A stretch of 43,566 bases of DNA from Hyphomicrobiales bacterium (GTDB lineage Bacteria; Pseudomonadota; Alphaproteobacteria; Rhizobiales; Rhizobiaceae). Made by a program: the position numbers and the translations under genes. The stretch covers positions 1 through 43,566 of the forward strand of contig UCEU01000027.1 in assembly GCA_900471485.1 (NCBI GenBank), given 5' to 3'. The notes beneath the pieces are model-generated. The model saw nothing but the letters and a program-made list of their open reading frames with translations, did not search any database and was not told the origin of the DNA. Positions 32,675 through 42,902 of the stretch are shown piece by piece. Within the stretch, counting starts at the first letter, position 1. Each line of letters starts with the position of its first letter.

Positions 32675-34960
32675 TCACGACCCAGCCGAATAGGCCGCAA
32701 TCGCCGCCATGTTGACGATGTCGCTGTCCTTGGCGCCCATCGAGGTGATCTGCACGGCCTTGTCGAGGCCGACGAGGATCGGGCCGATGACGGTGGAGCC
32801 GCCGAGTTCCTGCAGCATCTTGGTCGAGATCGAGGCCGAGTGGAAGGCCGGCATGACCAGCACGTTGGCGGGGCCGGACAGGCGGCAGAAGGGATATTGC
32901 TCCATCACCTTGCGGTTCAACGCGACATCGGCGGCCATCTCGCCGTCGTACTCGAAATCGAGCCGGCGCTTGTCGAGGATCTTGACCGCCTCGCGCACCC
33001 GCTCGGAGCGCTCGCCCGAGGGATGGCCGAAGGTGGAATAGGCAAGCAGCGCCACGCGCGGCTGGTAGCCCATGCGGCGCGCAAGGCCGGCGGCCTCGAC
33101 GGCGGTATCGGCCAGTTCCTCGGCGGTCGGCATGTCGTGGACCGCGGTATCGGCGACGAAGACGGTGCGGCCGCGGCAAAGCGCGATCGAAACGCCGATG
33201 ACGCGATGGCCCGGCTTGTCGTCGATGCAGCGGCGGACATCCTCCAGCGCGGTGGAATAGTTGCGGGTGATGCCCGTGACCATGCCATCGGCATCGCCGA
33301 GGGCCACCATGCAGGCCGCGAAGTGGTTGCGGTCGTTGTGGATCAGGCGCTGCGCATCGCGGTGGAGATATCCCTTCCGCTGCAGGCGGGCATAGAGATA
33401 ATCGATATAGGCTTCCACCCTGGTCGAGATGCGGGCGTTGACGATTTCGAGGCCCGGACGGTTGAGATCGATGCCGGCGCGCTCGGCGGTCGCCTGGATC
33501 AGGTCCTCGCGACCGAGCAGGATGGCGGTGCCAAGCTGCTGGTTGGCATAGGAGAGCGCGGCGCGCATGACCTGCTCCTCCTCGGCCTCGGCGAAGACCA
33601 CACGCTTCGGATGGCGGCGTACGCGCTCGTAGAGGCTTGCAAGCGTGGAGGCGATCGGATCGCGCCTCGCCGACAGTTCGCGGGCATAGGCTGCCATATC
33701 TGGTATCGGCTTGCGGGCGACGCCGCTTTCCATGGCGGCCTGGGCAACCGCCACGGGGATCGCCGAGATCAGGCGCGGATCGAAGGGGACGGGAATGATG
33801 TACTGCGCGCCGAAGCGCGGGCGGTTGCCCTGATAGGCGGCGGCCACGTCATCGGGCACGTCCTCGCGCGCCAGATTGGCGAGCGCCCTGACGGCGGCGA
33901 TCTTCATGTCGTCGTTGATCGTCGTGGCGCGGACATCGAGCGCGCCGCGGAAGATATAAGGGAAGCCCAGCACGTTGTTGACCTGGTTCGGGTAATCCGA
34001 GCGGCCGGTCGCCATGATGGCGTCGTCGCGAATGCGGGCGACCTCTTCCGGCGTGATCTCGGGATCGGGATTGGCCATGGCGAAGATGATCGGGCGGTCG
34101 GCCATCGACAGGATCATCTTCTCGGAGAAGGCGCCTTTCTGCGACAGGCCGAAGACGACGTCGGCGCCCTTCATGGCTTCTTCCAGCGTGCGCGCCTTGG
34201 TCTTGACCGCATGTGCCGACTTCCACTGGTTCATGCCTTCGGTGCGACCCTGATAGATCACGCCCTTGGTATCGCAGAGCGTGATGTTCTCGTGCGCGAA
34301 ACCCATGGCCTTGATGAGTTCGACGCAGGCAATCGCGGCGGCACCCGCGCCATTGCAAACGAGCTTGGCGGTCTTCAGGTCGCGGCCGGTCAGTTCCAGC
34401 GCGTTGATCAGGCCGGCGGCGGCGATGATCGCGGTGCCGTGCTGGTCGTCGTGGAAGACCGGGATATCCATGAGCTCGCGCAGGCGGCTCTCGATGATGA
34501 AACAGTCCGGCGCCTTGATGTCTTCGAGGTTGATGCCGCCGAAGGACGGACCGAGGAAGCGGACGCAGTTGATGAACTCGTCGACATTCTCGGTATCGAC
34601 CTCGAGGTCGATACTGTCGACATCGGCGAAGCGCTTGAAGAGGACCGACTTGCCTTCCATGACCGGCTTGGAGGCCAGCGCGCCGAGATTGCCGAGACCG
34701 AGGATCGCGGTGCCGTTGGAGATGACGGCCACCATGTTGCCGCGCGAGGTATAATCATAGGCGGTGGCGGGATCGGCGGCGATGGCCTTGACGGGAACGG
34801 CGACGCCCGGCGAATAGGCAAGCGAGAGATCCCGCTGCGTCGCCATCGGCTTGGTCGGGTTGACCTCGAGCTTGCCGGGCTTCCCCTGCGAATGGAAGTC
34901 GAGCGCTTCCTTGTCGGTGATGCCGTTGGCCGGGCGCTGCTTGCTGTTCATGTCGGGCAT
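32675..34960 (-). CDS. tme: NADP-type malic enzyme with phosphotransacetylase-like domain
   Basis: Malic enzyme oxidatively decarboxylates malate to pyruvate. The 761-residue protein has an N-terminal malic enzyme domain (about 1-435) with FHDDQHGTAI (169-178) and the dinucleotide-binding NGAGAAAI (203-210), and a C-terminal domain (about 440-761) resembling phosphotransacetylase. In rhizobial malic enzymes this domain has no known acetyltransferase activity and affects oligomerisation. Two such enzymes exist in S. meliloti (NAD-type Dme, NADP-type Tme); position next to mutS supports Tme, so cofactor assignment is by synteny. Elsewhere the gene is called maeB. The start has GGAGGAGAT directly before the ATG. 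Confidence 0.9.
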   Translation of the reverse strand: MPDMNSKQRPANGITDKEALDFHSQGKPGKLEVNPTKPMATQRDLSLAYSPGVAVPVKAIAADPATAYDYTSRGNMVAVISNGTAILGLGNLGALASKPVMEGKSVLFKRFADVDSIDLEVDTENVDEFINCVRFLGPSFGGINLEDIKAPDCFIIESRLRELMDIPVFHDDQHGTAIIAAAGLINALELTGRDLKTAKLVCNGAGAAAIACVELIKAMGFAHENITLCDTKGVIYQGRTEGMNQWKSAHAVKTKARTLEEAMKGADVVFGLSQKGAFSEKMILSMADRPIIFAMANPDPEITPEEVARIRDDAIMATGRSDYPNQVNNVLGFPYIFRGALDVRATTINDDMKIAAVRALANLAREDVPDDVAAAYQGNRPRFGAQYIIPVPFDPRLISAIPVAVAQAAMESGVARKPIPDMAAYARELSARRDPIASTLASLYERVRRHPKRVVFAEAEEEQVMRAALSYANQQLGTAILLGREDLIQATAERAGIDLNRPGLEIVNARISTRVEAYIDYLYARLQRKGYLHRDAQRLIHNDRNHFAACMVALGDADGMVTGITRNYSTALEDVRRCIDDKPGHRVIGVSIALCRGRTVFVADTAVHDMPTAEELADTAVEAAGLARRMGYQPRVALLAYSTFGHPSGERSERVREAVKILDKRRLDFEYDGEMAADVALNRKVMEQYPFCRLSGPANVLVMPAFHSASISTKMLQELGGSTVIGPILVGLDKAVQITSMGAKDSDIVNMAAIAAYSAGS

Positions 34961-35010
34961 ATCTCCTCCAAATCTCGTGGCAATCGGCTTTCGATCGCAT
35001 CGTCAAGACC

Positions 35011-35039
35011 TCTATAGACACGCTATTTGGGGCTGACAC
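35011..35039 (-). promoter_or_regulatory. Candidate promoter for tme
   Basis: On the minus strand GTGTCA (plus 35034-35039) and TATAGA (plus 35011-35016) are separated by 17 bases, predicting a leader of about 45 bases before the tme ATG. Each box matches the consensus at four of six positions. The rest of the 293-base tme-mutS gap contains a perfect 12-base palindrome, AGCCGTACGGCT (35055-35066), but no gene. Confidence 0.42.
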
Positions 35040-35253
35040 GACGCCTTGCGAAAAAGCCGTACGGCTACAATCGATTAAAATATCCGGTGGAACTGACAGG
35101 CGTCCTTTCCAAGGGGTTCCTGACCTTGCGGCTCGTCGAATACCTCCCTCAATCCTCCTGTGGGCTAACGGCTCCCATTTCCCGATAGCTGTTGTCTTCT
35201 ATAGCCGCGCTTCGATAGGGTGGCACCCTGTTTTTTAGGGAAAAGCCGCAGAC

Positions 35254-37980
35254 GTGAACGACAGAATGGATCCCCGCCACGAAGCCTTTTCGGCTGCCGA
35301 ACTCGCGACCGAGGAAAGCCGTGCCTCGGCGACGCCGATGATGGAGCAGTTCATCGAGATCAAGGCGAACAATCCGGATTCGCTGCTGTTCTATCGCATG
35401 GGCGATTTCTACGAGCTGTTCTTCGAGGATGCGCTGGAGGCGTCGCGGGCGCTCGGCATCACGCTGACGAAGCGCGGCCAGCACATGGGCCAGGACATTC
35501 CGATGTGCGGCGTTCCCGTGCATGCCTCCGACGACTACCTGCAGAAGCTGATTGGGCTCGGCTTCCGCGTCGCCGTCTGCGAGCAGGTGGAAGACCCGGC
35601 CGAGGCGAAGAAGCGCGGCTCCAAGTCCGTCGTCAAGCGCGACGTCGTGCGGCTGGTGACGCCGGGAACGATCACCGAGGAGAAGCTGCTTTCGCCGTCG
35701 GAATCGAACTACCTGATGGCCCTTACCCGGATTCGCGGCGGCGCCGAGCCGCAGCTGGCGCTCGCCTGGATCGATATTTCGACCGGCGTCTTCCGGCTGG
35801 CGGAGACCGAGGCCTCGCGGCTGCTCGCCGATATCCTGAGGATCGATCCGCGCGAACTGATCCTGCCGGATACGATGTTCCACGACCCGGAGCTGAGGCC
35901 TGCCTTCGACGTGCTCGGCCGCACCGCGGTTCCGCAGCCATCCGTGCTGTTCGACAGCGCCACGGCGGAAGGACGGATCGCGCGCTATTTCGGAGTATCG
36001 ACGCTTGATGGCTTCGGCACGTTTTCGCGCGCCGAGCTCGCGGCAGCCGCTGCGGCCGTGGCCTATGTCGAGAAGACGCAGATCGCCGAACGGCCGCCGC
36101 TTGGAAGGCCGGAGCGCGAGAGCGCCGCATCGACCCTGTTCATCGACCCGGCGACGCGGGCCAATCTCGAATTGTCGCGCACGCTGTCGGGCGACCGCAA
36201 CGGCTCGCTGCTGAAAGCCATCGACCGCACCGTAACCGGCGGCGGCGCGCGGCTTCTCGCCGAACGGCTGATGTCGCCGCTCACCGACCCCGCGCCGATC
36301 AACGAGCGTCTGGATTCGATCGGCTTCCTGATGGAGGAGCCGTCGCTCTGCGGCGATCTTCGCCATCACCTGAAGCATGTGCCCGACATGCCACGCGCAC
36401 TTTCGCGCCTTGCGCTCGACCGCGGCGGCCCGCGCGATCTCGCCGCGATCCGCCAGGGACTGAACGCCGCATCAGAACTGGTGCGGCTGCTCGACGGCGC
36501 GCTGCTTCCCGTCGAACTCGACCGGGCGCTCGGCGAACTCACCTCGCTTCCATCGGCGCTTTCGACGCTGCTTGCCGAGACGCTGGGCGACGAGCTGCCG
36601 CTCTTGAAGCGCGACGGCGGCTTCATGCGCGACGGCGCCAGCGCCGAGCTCGACGAAGTCCGCGCGCTGCGCGACCAGTCGCGCCGGGTGATCGCCGGGC
36701 TGCAGCTGCAATATGCCGAGGAGACCGGCATCAAGTCGCTGAAGATCAAGCACAACAACGTGCTCGGCTATTTCATCGAGGTCACGGCCGGCAATGCCGG
36801 GCCGATGACGGATACGCCGGAGGCCAAGGCGCGCTTCATCCATCGCCAGACGATGGCGAACGCCATGCGCTTCACCACCACCGAGCTTGCCGATCTCGAA
36901 AGCCGGATCGCCAACGCGGCCGACCGGGCGCTGTCGATCGAGCTCCAGGCCTTCGACCGGATGACGGCTGCTGTCGTCGCGGAAGCCGAGGCGATCAAGG
37001 CGGGCGCCAGGGCGCTCGCGGTCATGGACGTCGCGGCCGGACTGGCGCTGCTTGCAGACGAGCAGGCCTATTGCCGGCCGCTGGTCGATGCATCGAAGAT
37101 GTTCGCGCTCGAGGGCGGACGCCATCCCGTGGTCGAGCAGGCGCTGCGCCGCCAATCGTCAGGGCCGTTCGTCGCCAACAATTGCGACCTCTCGCCCGAC
37201 GGCGACGGCAAGGACGGCGCGATCTGGCTTTTGACCGGCCCGAACATGGGCGGTAAATCGACCTTCCTGCGGCAGAACGCGCTGATCGCGATCCTGGCGC
37301 AGATGGGCTCCTTCGTGCCCGCGACCTCGGCCCATATCGGCATCGTCGACCGGCTGTTTTCCCGCGTCGGCGCTTCCGACGACCTGGCACGCGGGCGATC
37401 GACCTTCATGGTCGAGATGGTCGAGACGGCGGCGATCCTCAACCAGGCGACCGATCGCTCGCTTGTTATCCTCGATGAAATCGGGCGCGGCACGGCGACA
37501 TTCGACGGCCTTTCGATCGCCTGGGCGGCGGTCGAGCACCTGCACGAGGCCAACCGCTGCCGCGGCCTGTTCGCCACGCACTTCCACGAGCTGACCGTTC
37601 TTTCCGAGAAGCTCGGGCGGCTTTCCAACGCCACGATGAAGGTGAAGGAATGGGACGGCGAGGTGATCTTCCTGCACGAGGTCGGCCCCGGCGCGGCCGA
37701 TCGCTCCTACGGCATCCAGGTGGCGCGGCTTGCCGGCCTGCCGGCCTCCGTCGTTGCCCGCGCCCGCGACGTGTTGACGAGGCTGGAGGATGCCGACCGC
37801 AAGAACCCGGCGAGCCAGCTGATCGACGACCTGCCGCTGTTCCAGGTGGCGGTGCGGCGCGGCGACGCCGGTCGCGGCCCGTCCAAGGTCGAGGAGGCGC
37901 TGAAGAACCTCAGCCTCGACGACCTGACGCCGCGCGAGGCGCTGGCGGCGCTCTACGACCTCAAGACGAAGCTGAAATAG
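35254..37980 (+). CDS. mutS: DNA mismatch repair protein MutS
   Basis: MutS recognises mismatches and small loops and starts repair with MutL. The 908-residue protein shows the mismatch-reading motif GDFYELFFEDA (Phe-X-Glu) near residue 50, the clamp/lever domains, and the ATPase with Walker A GPNMGGKST (about 661), Walker B DEIGRGTATFDG and FATHFHEL. The C-terminal helix-turn-helix dimerisation region is present (NPASQLIDDLPLF onward). The GTG at 35254 is taken as start; an in-frame ATG at 35266 is possible, and neither has a strong ribosome site. The small downstream gene begins nine bases after the stop. Confidence 0.96.
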   Translation: MNDRMDPRHEAFSAAELATEESRASATPMMEQFIEIKANNPDSLLFYRMGDFYELFFEDALEASRALGITLTKRGQHMGQDIPMCGVPVHASDDYLQKLIGLGFRVAVCEQVEDPAEAKKRGSKSVVKRDVVRLVTPGTITEEKLLSPSESNYLMALTRIRGGAEPQLALAWIDISTGVFRLAETEASRLLADILRIDPRELILPDTMFHDPELRPAFDVLGRTAVPQPSVLFDSATAEGRIARYFGVSTLDGFGTFSRAELAAAAAAVAYVEKTQIAERPPLGRPERESAASTLFIDPATRANLELSRTLSGDRNGSLLKAIDRTVTGGGARLLAERLMSPLTDPAPINERLDSIGFLMEEPSLCGDLRHHLKHVPDMPRALSRLALDRGGPRDLAAIRQGLNAASELVRLLDGALLPVELDRALGELTSLPSALSTLLAETLGDELPLLKRDGGFMRDGASAELDEVRALRDQSRRVIAGLQLQYAEETGIKSLKIKHNNVLGYFIEVTAGNAGPMTDTPEAKARFIHRQTMANAMRFTTTELADLESRIANAADRALSIELQAFDRMTAAVVAEAEAIKAGARALAVMDVAAGLALLADEQAYCRPLVDASKMFALEGGRHPVVEQALRRQSSGPFVANNCDLSPDGDGKDGAIWLLTGPNMGGKSTFLRQNALIAILAQMGSFVPATSAHIGIVDRLFSRVGASDDLARGRSTFMVEMVETAAILNQATDRSLVILDEIGRGTATFDGLSIAWAAVEHLHEANRCRGLFATHFHELTVLSEKLGRLSNATMKVKEWDGEVIFLHEVGPGAADRSYGIQVARLAGLPASVVARARDVLTRLEDADRKNPASQLIDDLPLFQVAVRRGDAGRGPSKVEEALKNLSLDDLTPREALAALYDLKTKLK

Positions 37981-37989
37981 GAGACAGCC

Positions 37990-38265
37990 ATGTTCATGGA
38001 TCGCCTGCTTCGCGAAACCCAAAGGCTCGCCAACATCTTCACGGCGATGGAGGCGCTCAGGCTTGCCGACGAGCGCGGCAACCCGCGCGGCTGGGCTTCG
38101 CCCTTCGGGCTGCTGCAGATCATCCGCTGCTGCGGGGTGATTTCCGACCTCGTCGCCGCCATCGCCAAGGCCGGATATCGCGAATGTGATCGCGAGACGC
38201 TGGAGGAGATCGCCAGCGAGAACCGCAGGGTTCTCTATTCCGTGCACGCGCAGATCAGCGCCTGA
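37990..38265 (+). CDS. Small uncharacterised protein downstream of mutS
   Basis: A 91-residue, mostly helical protein with no recognisable domain. It begins MFMDRLLRETQRLANIFTAMEALRLADE and has a central hydrophobic helix (about 40-60, LLQIIRCCGVISDLVAAIA) and a charged C-terminal helix. I see no signal peptide; the central helix is amphipathic rather than clearly membrane-spanning. The ribosome site AGGAG overlaps the mutS stop codon, so translation is probably coupled, which is the best evidence it is real. A role with MutS is only guilt by position. Confidence 0.72.
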   Translation: MFMDRLLRETQRLANIFTAMEALRLADERGNPRGWASPFGLLQIIRCCGVISDLVAAIAKAGYRECDRETLEEIASENRRVLYSVHAQISA

Positions 38266-38375
38266 CGCGCCCTGCTTGCCAGGCGCTTCACCGGGCAAAC
38301 CACCTTTTCGCCAAAATTAAGGGTTCTTGCAGTATGTAGCCCCGTGTCAATTCGCGGGCAAAGAGGCTATAGCGC

Positions 38376-41273
38376 ATGCAGACGAAACGAGAGGCGCACC
38401 ATCCCGACGTGGTGCCGCGGCAACAGGACCCCGCCCCGCGCATGGCTGCGAGCAACGACATCGACTTCTCCGACATCCTCGACACTCCCTACCTGCAGAC
38501 GCTGTGCGACGCCGTCGCCGAGGCCAACCGCAACCGGCCCGACGTCATGCGTACCGATCTTCTGGCGATCCTGAAGAAGGCGAGCAACGACGGCCGCAAC
38601 AAGGCGCGCGAGCTTCTCTCCTTAGACGGCAGCGGCATCAGGTGCGCGCGACGCATCTCCTGGCTGCAGGACCAGATCATCACCGTGCTCTACGAGTTCG
38701 TCACGGTGCACGTGTTTCCGAAGCAGCGCGACAAGTTCGCGGTCACCGCCGTCGGCGGCTACGGCCGCGATACGCTGGCGCCGGGCTCCGACATCGACCT
38801 CCTGTTCCTGTTCCAGCCGAAGCCGGCGGAGGAGACCCACAAGGCGGTGGAGTTCATGCTCTACGTGCTGTGGGACATGGGCTTCAAGGTCGGCCACGCC
38901 ACCCGCACCGTCGAGGAATGCATCGCGCTGTCGCGCTCCGACATGACGATCCGCACGGCGATCCTCGAGATGCGCTACATCTGCGGGCTGAGAACGCTGG
39001 CGACCGAGCTCGAGGCGCGCTTCGACAAGGAGATCGTGACCGGCACCGGCCCCGAATTCATCGCCGCCAAGCTCGCCGAGCGCGACGAGCGCCACCGCAA
39101 GGACGGCGACACGCGCTATCTGGTCGTGCCGAACGTCAAGGAAGGCAAGGGCGGGCTTCGCGACCTGCACACGCTGTTCTGGATCTCGAAATACTACTAC
39201 CACGTCCGCGACGCGCAGGAGCTTGTGCCGCTCGGCGTTCTCTCCAAGCACGAGTACAGGCTGTTCGAGAAGGCCGACGACTTTCTCTGGGCGGTGCGCT
39301 GCCACATGCACTTCCTCACCGGCAAGGCCGAGGAACGGCTTTCCTTCGACATCCAGCGCGATATCGCCGAGGCGCTGGGCTATCATTCGCGACCCGGCCT
39401 TTCGGCCGTCGAGCGCTTCATGAAGCACTACTTCCTGGTCGCCAAGGATGTCGGCGACCTCACCCGCATCCTCTGCTCGGCGCTCGAGGAGCAGCAGGCG
39501 AAATCGACGCCGGGACTATCAGGCGTCATCAGCCGCTTTGCCCATCGCAGCCGCAAGATCGCCGGCAGCACCGACTTCATGGAGGATCGCGGCCGCATCG
39601 CGCTCGCCAGCCCCGATGTCTTCAAGCGCGACCCGGTCAATATCATCCGGCTCTTCCATGTCGCTGATATCAACGGCCTGGAGTTCCACCCCGATGCCCT
39701 GAAGCGCGTGACCCGCTCGCTCAGCCTGATCGACAGCGATCTGCGCGAAAACGAGGAGGCGAACAGGCTCTTTCTGTCGATCCTGACCTCGAAGCGTGAT
39801 CCGGCACTGATCCTGCGGCGGATGAACGAGGCCGGCGTGCTTGGCCGCTTCATTCCCGAGTTCGGCAAGATCGTCGCTATGATGCAGTTCAACATGTATC
39901 ACCACTACACGGTCGACGAGCACCTGCTGCGCAGCGTCGGCGTGCTGGCGGAGATCGACAAGGGCAAGGCCGACGACCTGCATCCGCTCGCCAACAAGCT
40001 GATGCCGGGTATCGAGGATCGCGAGGCGCTCTACGTTGCCGTGCTGCTGCACGACGTCGCCAAGGGCCGGCAGGAAGACCACTCGATCGCCGGCGCCCGC
40101 GTCGCCCGCAAGCTCTGCATCCGCTTCGGCCTGTCGCAGAAGCAGACGGAGATGGTCGTCTGGCTGATCCAGGAACATCTGGTCATGTCGATGGTGGCGC
40201 AGACCCGCGACCTCACCGACCGCAAGACGATCACCGATTTCGCCGATGTCGTGCAGTCGCTCGAACGGCTGAAGATGCTGTTGATCCTGACCATCTGCGA
40301 TATCCGCGCGGTCGGCCCCGGCGTCTGGAACGGCTGGAAGGGCCAGCTCTTGCGCACTCTCTACTACGAGACCGAGCTGCTTTTGGCCGGCGGCTTCTCG
40401 GAAGTGTCGCGCAAGGAGCGCGCCAATTTCGCCGCCGAGGCGCTCTACAACGCGCTGGCCGACTGGAGCCCCAGGGATCGCAAGATCTACAGCAAGCTGC
40501 ACTACCAGCCCTATCTCTTGTCCGTGCCGCTGGAAGACCAGGTGCGCCATGCCGAGTTCATCCGCCAGGCCGACAAGGCCGGACAGGCGCTGGCGACGAT
40601 GGTGCGTACCGATAGCTTCCACGCGATCACCGAGATCACCGTGCTCTCGCCCGACCATCCGCGCCTGCTCGCCGTCATTGCCGGCGCCTGTGCGGCGGCG
40701 GGTGCCAATATCGTCGATGCGCAGATCTTCACGACGTCTGACGGCCGGGCGCTCGACACCATCCATGTCAGCCGCGAGTTCAAGGACGATGCCGACGAGC
40801 TGCGCCGCGCCGGCACGATCGGGCGAATGATCGAGGACGTGCTTTCCGGCCGCAAGCGGCTGCCGGAGGTGATCGCGACGCGCACCAAGAACCGCAAGAA
40901 GAGCAAGGCCTTTGTCATTCCGCCGTCGGTCAACATCTCCAACAGCCTGTCGAACAAGTTCAGCGTTATCGAGGTCGAATGCCTCGACCGGCCGGGACTG
41001 CTGTCGGAGATCACCGCGGTGCTCTCCGATCTCTCGCTCGACATCCAGTCGGCCCGCATCACCACCTTCGGCGAGAAGGTGATCGACACCTTCTACGTCA
41101 CCGACCTCGTCGGCCAGAAGATTTCCGGCGACAGCAAGCGCTCCAACATCATGGCCCGAATGAAGGCCGTGATGGACGAAGAGCAGGACGAACTGCGCGA
41201 GCGCATGCCGTCAGGCATCATCGCGCCGGCTTCCACCGCCCGCAGCGAACCCACCCGAAAGAAGGCGGACTAG
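38376..41273 (+). CDS. glnD: Bifunctional uridylyltransferase/uridylyl-removing enzyme (PII regulator)
   Basis: GlnD senses glutamine and adds or removes UMP on PII proteins, controlling nitrogen assimilation. The 965-residue protein has the nucleotidyltransferase motif GGYGRDTLAPGSDIDLL (from about 127), the HD hydrolase domain with LLHDVAKGRQEDH (about 557), and two C-terminal ACT domains (ITEITVLSPDHPRLLAVIAG at about 750 and FSVIEVECLDRPGLLSEITA at about 862) that bind glutamine. The ATG at 38376 has AGAGG nine bases upstream; an in-frame ATG at 38442 would give 943 residues and a start closer to some relatives. With rpoN and ptsN in the window, it forms part of the nitrogen-control set, though not in one operon. 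Confidence 0.96.
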   Translation: MQTKREAHHPDVVPRQQDPAPRMAASNDIDFSDILDTPYLQTLCDAVAEANRNRPDVMRTDLLAILKKASNDGRNKARELLSLDGSGIRCARRISWLQDQIITVLYEFVTVHVFPKQRDKFAVTAVGGYGRDTLAPGSDIDLLFLFQPKPAEETHKAVEFMLYVLWDMGFKVGHATRTVEECIALSRSDMTIRTAILEMRYICGLRTLATELEARFDKEIVTGTGPEFIAAKLAERDERHRKDGDTRYLVVPNVKEGKGGLRDLHTLFWISKYYYHVRDAQELVPLGVLSKHEYRLFEKADDFLWAVRCHMHFLTGKAEERLSFDIQRDIAEALGYHSRPGLSAVERFMKHYFLVAKDVGDLTRILCSALEEQQAKSTPGLSGVISRFAHRSRKIAGSTDFMEDRGRIALASPDVFKRDPVNIIRLFHVADINGLEFHPDALKRVTRSLSLIDSDLRENEEANRLFLSILTSKRDPALILRRMNEAGVLGRFIPEFGKIVAMMQFNMYHHYTVDEHLLRSVGVLAEIDKGKADDLHPLANKLMPGIEDREALYVAVLLHDVAKGRQEDHSIAGARVARKLCIRFGLSQKQTEMVVWLIQEHLVMSMVAQTRDLTDRKTITDFADVVQSLERLKMLLILTICDIRAVGPGVWNGWKGQLLRTLYYETELLLAGGFSEVSRKERANFAAEALYNALADWSPRDRKIYSKLHYQPYLLSVPLEDQVRHAEFIRQADKAGQALATMVRTDSFHAITEITVLSPDHPRLLAVIAGACAAAGANIVDAQIFTTSDGRALDTIHVSREFKDDADELRRAGTIGRMIEDVLSGRKRLPEVIATRTKNRKKSKAFVIPPSVNISNSLSNKFSVIEVECLDRPGLLSEITAVLSDLSLDIQSARITTFGEKVIDTFYVTDLVGQKISGDSKRSNIMARMKAVMDEEQDELRERMPSGIIAPASTARSEPTRKKAD

Positions 41274-41306
41274 CCCGCCTTATCTCGAACGTATGAGCCT
41301 GAACGC

Positions 41307-42887
41307 ATGAGCCTCGTCAGAAAATTCGCCACCGTGGGCGGCGCCACGCTCGGCAGCCGCATCTTCGGTTTTGCCCGCGAGACGCTGATGGCGGCGGCCC
41401 TCGGCACCGGACCGATGGCCGACGTCTTCTACGCGGCCTTCCGCTTTCCGAACCTGTTTCGCCGGCTCTTCGCCGAAGGCGCCTTCAACGCCGCCTTCGT
41501 GCCGCTGTTTGCCAAGGAGATCGAGGCGAACGGCACCGACGGCGCCAAGCGTTTCTCCGAGGAGGTGTTCGGCGTCCTCTTCTCGGTGCTGCTGCTCATC
41601 ACCATCGTGATGGAACTGTCGATGCCGCTTCTGGTGCGCTTCATCATCGCGCCGGGCTTTACCGACGATCCGGAGAAGTTCTCGATCACCGTGCGCATGG
41701 CAGCGGTGATGTTCCCCTATCTCATGTGCATGTCGCTGACGGCGATGATGAGCGGGATGCTGAACTCGCTGCATCACTTCTTCGCCGCGGCCATCGCCCC
41801 CGTCTTCCTCAACGTCGTGATGATCGGGGCGCTGTTCTACGCACTCTATACCGGCGCGGAACCGCTGCAGACGGCGTGGTATCTGTCCTGGGGCGTGCTC
41901 GTCGCGGGCATCCTGCAGCTGGTCGTGGTCTATCTCGGCGTGCTGCATGCCGGCATGAGCATCGGCTTCCGCTTCCCGAGGATCACGCCCAACGTCAAGC
42001 GCCTGCTGATCCTCGCGATCCCGGCCGCCGTGACCGGCGGCATCACGCAGATCAACCAGATGATCGGCCAGGCGATCGCCTCCAGCAAAGAGGGCGCGAT
42101 CGCCGCCCTGCAATATGCCGACCGCATCTACCAGCTGCCGCTCGGCGTGGTCGGCGTCGCGGTGGGCGTGGTGCTTCTGCCCGAGCTTGCCCGCGCGCTG
42201 AAGGGCGGCAATCTGAAGGAAGCGGGCAACCTGCAGAACCGCTCGATCGAATTCGTGCTGTTCCTGACGATCCCGGCCGCCTTCGCGCTGTGGATCCTTT
42301 CCGACGAGATCATTCGGGTGCTCTACGAACGCGGCGCCTTCCACCAGGAAAATACGCTGCTCGTCGGCTCGATCCTCGCGATCTACGGCATCGGGCTTCC
42401 CGCCTTCGTGCTGATCAAGGCGCTGCAGCCGGGCTTCTACGCCCGCGAGGACACCAGGACGCCGATGCGGTTTTCGGCGGTCGCCGTCGGCGTCAACTGC
42501 GCCACGGCACTCACGCTCTTCCCCTATCTCGGCGCACCCGGCATCGCGGTCGCGGAAGCCACGGCCGGATGGATCAGCACGGTTCTTCTGTTCGCGACGC
42601 TGCTGCGGCGTGGCCATCTCGCCTGGGAATGGGCGCTGGCACGGCGCGCGGCACTGCTCGTCGTGTCCGCGGCCGTCATGGGCGGCGTGATCATGTATCT
42701 CCAGCAACGCTGGGAGCCGTGGCTGGCATCGAGCGCGCACCTGACCACCAAGGTCGGCACGCTCGGCCTTCTGATCGGCATCTCGATGATCGTCTATTTC
42801 GCCACGGCCTTCCTGATCGGCGGCGCCGATCTCGGCATGATCCGGCGCAACCTGAACCGGAAGCCCGCCGTTAAGACCGACGGCTGA
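41307..42887 (+). CDS. murJ: Lipid II flippase MurJ
   Basis: MurJ (MviN) moves lipid II across the inner membrane for peptidoglycan synthesis. The 526-residue protein has about fourteen membrane helices of the MOP superfamily; SLVRKFATVGGATLGSRIFG, FRFPNLFRRLFAEGAFNAAF and the charged residues in the central cavity are typical. It follows glnD by 33 bases and probably is co-transcribed, as in other rhizobia. In several relatives trpS follows; here a minus-strand gene does, with a 15-base convergent gap. Confidence 0.95.
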   Translation: MSLVRKFATVGGATLGSRIFGFARETLMAAALGTGPMADVFYAAFRFPNLFRRLFAEGAFNAAFVPLFAKEIEANGTDGAKRFSEEVFGVLFSVLLLITIVMELSMPLLVRFIIAPGFTDDPEKFSITVRMAAVMFPYLMCMSLTAMMSGMLNSLHHFFAAAIAPVFLNVVMIGALFYALYTGAEPLQTAWYLSWGVLVAGILQLVVVYLGVLHAGMSIGFRFPRITPNVKRLLILAIPAAVTGGITQINQMIGQAIASSKEGAIAALQYADRIYQLPLGVVGVAVGVVLLPELARALKGGNLKEAGNLQNRSIEFVLFLTIPAAFALWILSDEIIRVLYERGAFHQENTLLVGSILAIYGIGLPAFVLIKALQPGFYAREDTRTPMRFSAVAVGVNCATALTLFPYLGAPGIAVAEATAGWISTVLLFATLLRRGHLAWEWALARRAALLVVSAAVMGGVIMYLQQRWEPWLASSAHLTTKVGTLGLLIGISMIVYFATAFLIGGADLGMIRRNLNRKPAVKTDG

Positions 42888-42902
42888 TCCGACGAGCCAG
42901 GC

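Noticed and set aside
32840..35017. 725-codon open frame antisense to tme
   Set aside because: It mirrors the codon positions of a clearly real malic enzyme gene in high-GC DNA; its translation is low-complexity (Asp/Gly/His/Val rich) without any domain.
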